Source: Candidatus Omnitrophota bacterium (GTDB lineage Bacteria > Omnitrophota > Gorgyraeia > JACOVV01). From it: a stretch of DNA of 6,561 bases. Under the pieces are notes generated by a model. It was not told the origin of the DNA and did no database searches. It saw only the letters and a program-made list of their open reading frames with translations. Below, in pieces: positions 5,255-6,561 of the stretch (positions within the stretch are counted from its first letter, which is position 1; each line of letters begins with the position of its first letter). The stretch covers positions 1-6,561 of the forward strand of contig JACOVV010000123.1 in assembly GCA_016177145.1 (NCBI GenBank), written 5' to 3'. The position numbers and the translations under genes were made by a program.

Positions 5255-6561
5255 TCAATGGCGAGTGACAACACAATGTCCCAGGACCAAACGATCCAGC
5301 GCGCCACGGCTAAAAGTCCTCACGGCCTCTTCGGGAGTGTTCACGATAGGCTCTCCTTTTAAGTTAAAAGAAGTATTGAGGACAACAGGGACTCCCGTTA
5401 CTTTTTCAAATTCTTGGATGAGGCGGTGGTATTTTGGATTGACCGTTTCCTTAACCGTTTGCAGACGGGCGGTGCCGTCTTCATGAGTCACCGCCGGTAT
5501 CTGCGCCCTCTTGGAATCAATCACCGTGGGAATCAGCAGCATGAAATCCGTGGCTAGAGATACTTTGTCTTTAGGCAACGAGAAAAACTGGCCGCTTTTT
5601 TCATCCAGAACGGAAGGGGCAAATGGCCGGAACGGTTCTCTGAATTTGATCTTCTCATTGACAATAGCCTTCATCTTGGGGTTACGCGGATCGGCGAGAA
5701 TACTTCTGTTTCCCAGCGCCCTGGGCCCCCATTCCGCCCTTCCCTGAAACCAGCCGATCACCTGTTGATCGGCGATGGCACGAGCCATGTCACACAGCAA
5801 TTGCCGCTCGTCATCGTACCGGCGGTATTCAACACCTATCGCGGAGAGGCGCCGAGCGATTTCGTCATCGCTGAAAGATTCCCCCCAATAACAATGATTC
5901 ATCACGAAATTTCTCTTCTTCTGAAAAATCACGTGATACGCCCATAGAGCCGCGCCCACAGCCCCCCCCGAATCCCCGGCGGCGGGATGAAGATAAAGTG
6001 ATTTAAACGGAGTTTCTTGAAGAATTCGGGCATTGGCCAAACCGTTATACCCGACCCCCCCTGAAATACAGAGGTTTTCCATCCCTGTCTCTTGGTGCAG
6101 GACTTTTGCCAAATGCACCATCATTTCTTCAGTGACCCTCTGGATGCTGGCCGCGATATCCGCGTAGCGCTGGTTTCTTCTTCCATCTTCTGTCTTCCCT
6201 TCGTCCAGAAAGAAATCATCGTTCGGTTGCCGTGAGGGGCCGAATTGACGAATGAATTTATCGGTAAACGGCCTCTCTGTCTGGCAGGCGAAATCAAAGT
6301 AATCCATATCGAGCCAAAAACTGCCGTCGGGCAGGACCCGGATCAATTTATAAATGTCTCCCGCGTAACGCGGAGAACCGTAAGCCGCCATTCCCATGAT
6401 TTTATATTCTCCTTCGTTCACTTCAAATCCAAGAAAAGCGGTAAAAGCGGAATAAAGGAGTCCCAGGGAATGAGGAAAATGAATCTCTTTTTTTATCTGG
6501 ATCTGATTTTCGCCCGTTCCGTTTCCGTCAAACACGGCCCGGCCGACGGCAAAAGTCGCCG
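5255..6561 (-). CDS. NodU/CmcH-family carbamoyltransferase, 3' part (N-terminus outside window)
   Basis: Members of this family transfer a carbamoyl group from carbamoyl phosphate, through a carbamoyl-adenylate, to a hydroxyl on a sugar or secondary metabolite. The visible 434 codons stay open to the window edge; the family is usually about 550-620 residues, so the N-terminal 130-180 are probably missing. Counting from the first whole codon: FPHSLGLLYSAFTAFLGF (28-45), GEYKIMGMAAYG (50-61), SGGVGYNGLANARIL (166-180), HPAAGDSGGAVGAAL (191-205), GWFQGRAEWGPRALGNRSIL (269-288), KFREPFRPFAPSVL (305-318) and VPVVLNTSFNLKGEPIVNTP (390-409). These cover the Kae1/TobZ-like nucleotide-binding core and the carbamoyltransferase C-terminal domain. 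A GTG at 6535 is not the start, since the frame continues upstream with family-like sequence. The acceptor cannot be predicted. The DUF5989 gene follows after 42 bp. Confidence 0.95.
   Translation of the reverse strand, partial: ATFAVGRAVFDGNGTGENQIQIKKEIHFPHSLGLLYSAFTAFLGFEVNEGEYKIMGMAAYGSPRYAGDIYKLIRVLPDGSFWLDMDYFDFACQTERPFTDKFIRQFGPSRQPNDDFFLDEGKTEDGRRNQRYADIAASIQRVTEEMMVHLAKVLHQETGMENLCISGGVGYNGLANARILQETPFKSLYLHPAAGDSGGAVGAALWAYHVIFQKKRNFVMNHCYWGESFSDDEIARRLSAIGVEYRRYDDERQLLCDMARAIADQQVIGWFQGRAEWGPRALGNRSILADPRNPKMKAIVNEKIKFREPFRPFAPSVLDEKSGQFFSLPKDKVSLATDFMLLIPTVIDSKRAQIPAVTHEDGTARLQTVKETVNPKYHRLIQEFEKVTGVPVVLNTSFNLKGEPIVNTPEEAVRTFSRGALDRLVLGHCVVTRH

Noticed and set aside
2933..5486. 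Plus-strand open frames opposite the galT pair and the carbamoyltransferase (for example 3786-4364, 4611-5006, 5094-5486)
   Set aside because: No family resemblance, and they are antisense to well-supported genes. The frame at 5094-5486 crosses both the carbamoyltransferase and the DUF5989 gene.
6533..6535. GTG as the start of the carbamoyltransferase
   Set aside because: The frame stays open to the window edge with family-like sequence upstream, and a start here would leave the protein well short of family length. The gene is cut by the window.

Overview
The window is a compact, single-direction block of bacterial genes. Every convincing gene lies on the minus strand, so transcription runs from high to low coordinates. 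In that order they are: the 3' part of a NodU/CmcH-type carbamoyltransferase (5255-6561, truncated by the window), a 56-residue membrane protein of the DUF5989 type (5042-5212), two tandem GalT-family nucleotidylyltransferases that overlap by 20 bp (3915-4979 and 2942-3934), glyceraldehyde-3-phosphate dehydrogenase (1844-2890), phosphoglycerate kinase (615-1826), and the 5' part of triosephosphate isomerase (1-521, truncated by the window). No tRNA, rRNA, CRISPR array or transposase gene was seen, and no gene-free stretch exceeds 100 bp.

Organism: the gap-pgk-tpiA order, Shine-Dalgarno sequences of the AGGAGG/AAGGA type, bacterial code and close packing indicate a bacterium of intermediate GC. 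The GalT proteins are of the short, divergent type with two CxxC pairs rather than the E. coli type. The phylum cannot be fixed from this sequence. An uncultured lineage such as Nitrospirota, NC10 or Omnitrophota would fit, but this is only an impression.

How the parts may work together: the GalT-like proteins are expected to move sugar-1-phosphates into or out of nucleotide-sugar pools. GapA, Pgk and TpiA form the triose part of glycolysis/gluconeogenesis. The spacings (20-bp overlap, then gaps of 51, 17 and 93 bp) suggest co-transcription of galT-galT-gap-pgk-tpiA. A TATAAT box and an 8-bp inverted repeat in the 62-bp gap before the first galT are the best candidate for its control region. 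The carbamoyltransferase and the DUF5989 gene look like the end of a separate upstream unit, perhaps for polysaccharide or metabolite carbamoylation.

Main points of interest: the upstream GalT paralogue has Arg where GalT enzymes have the nucleotidylated His (His-Ala-Arg-Ser-Gln), while its neighbour keeps His-Ser-His-Ser-Gln. A 28-bp near-perfect dyad sits alone in the galT-gap gap. A two-module palindromic repeat (REP/MITE-like) fills the pgk-tpiA gap. The small DUF5989 gene is easily missed.
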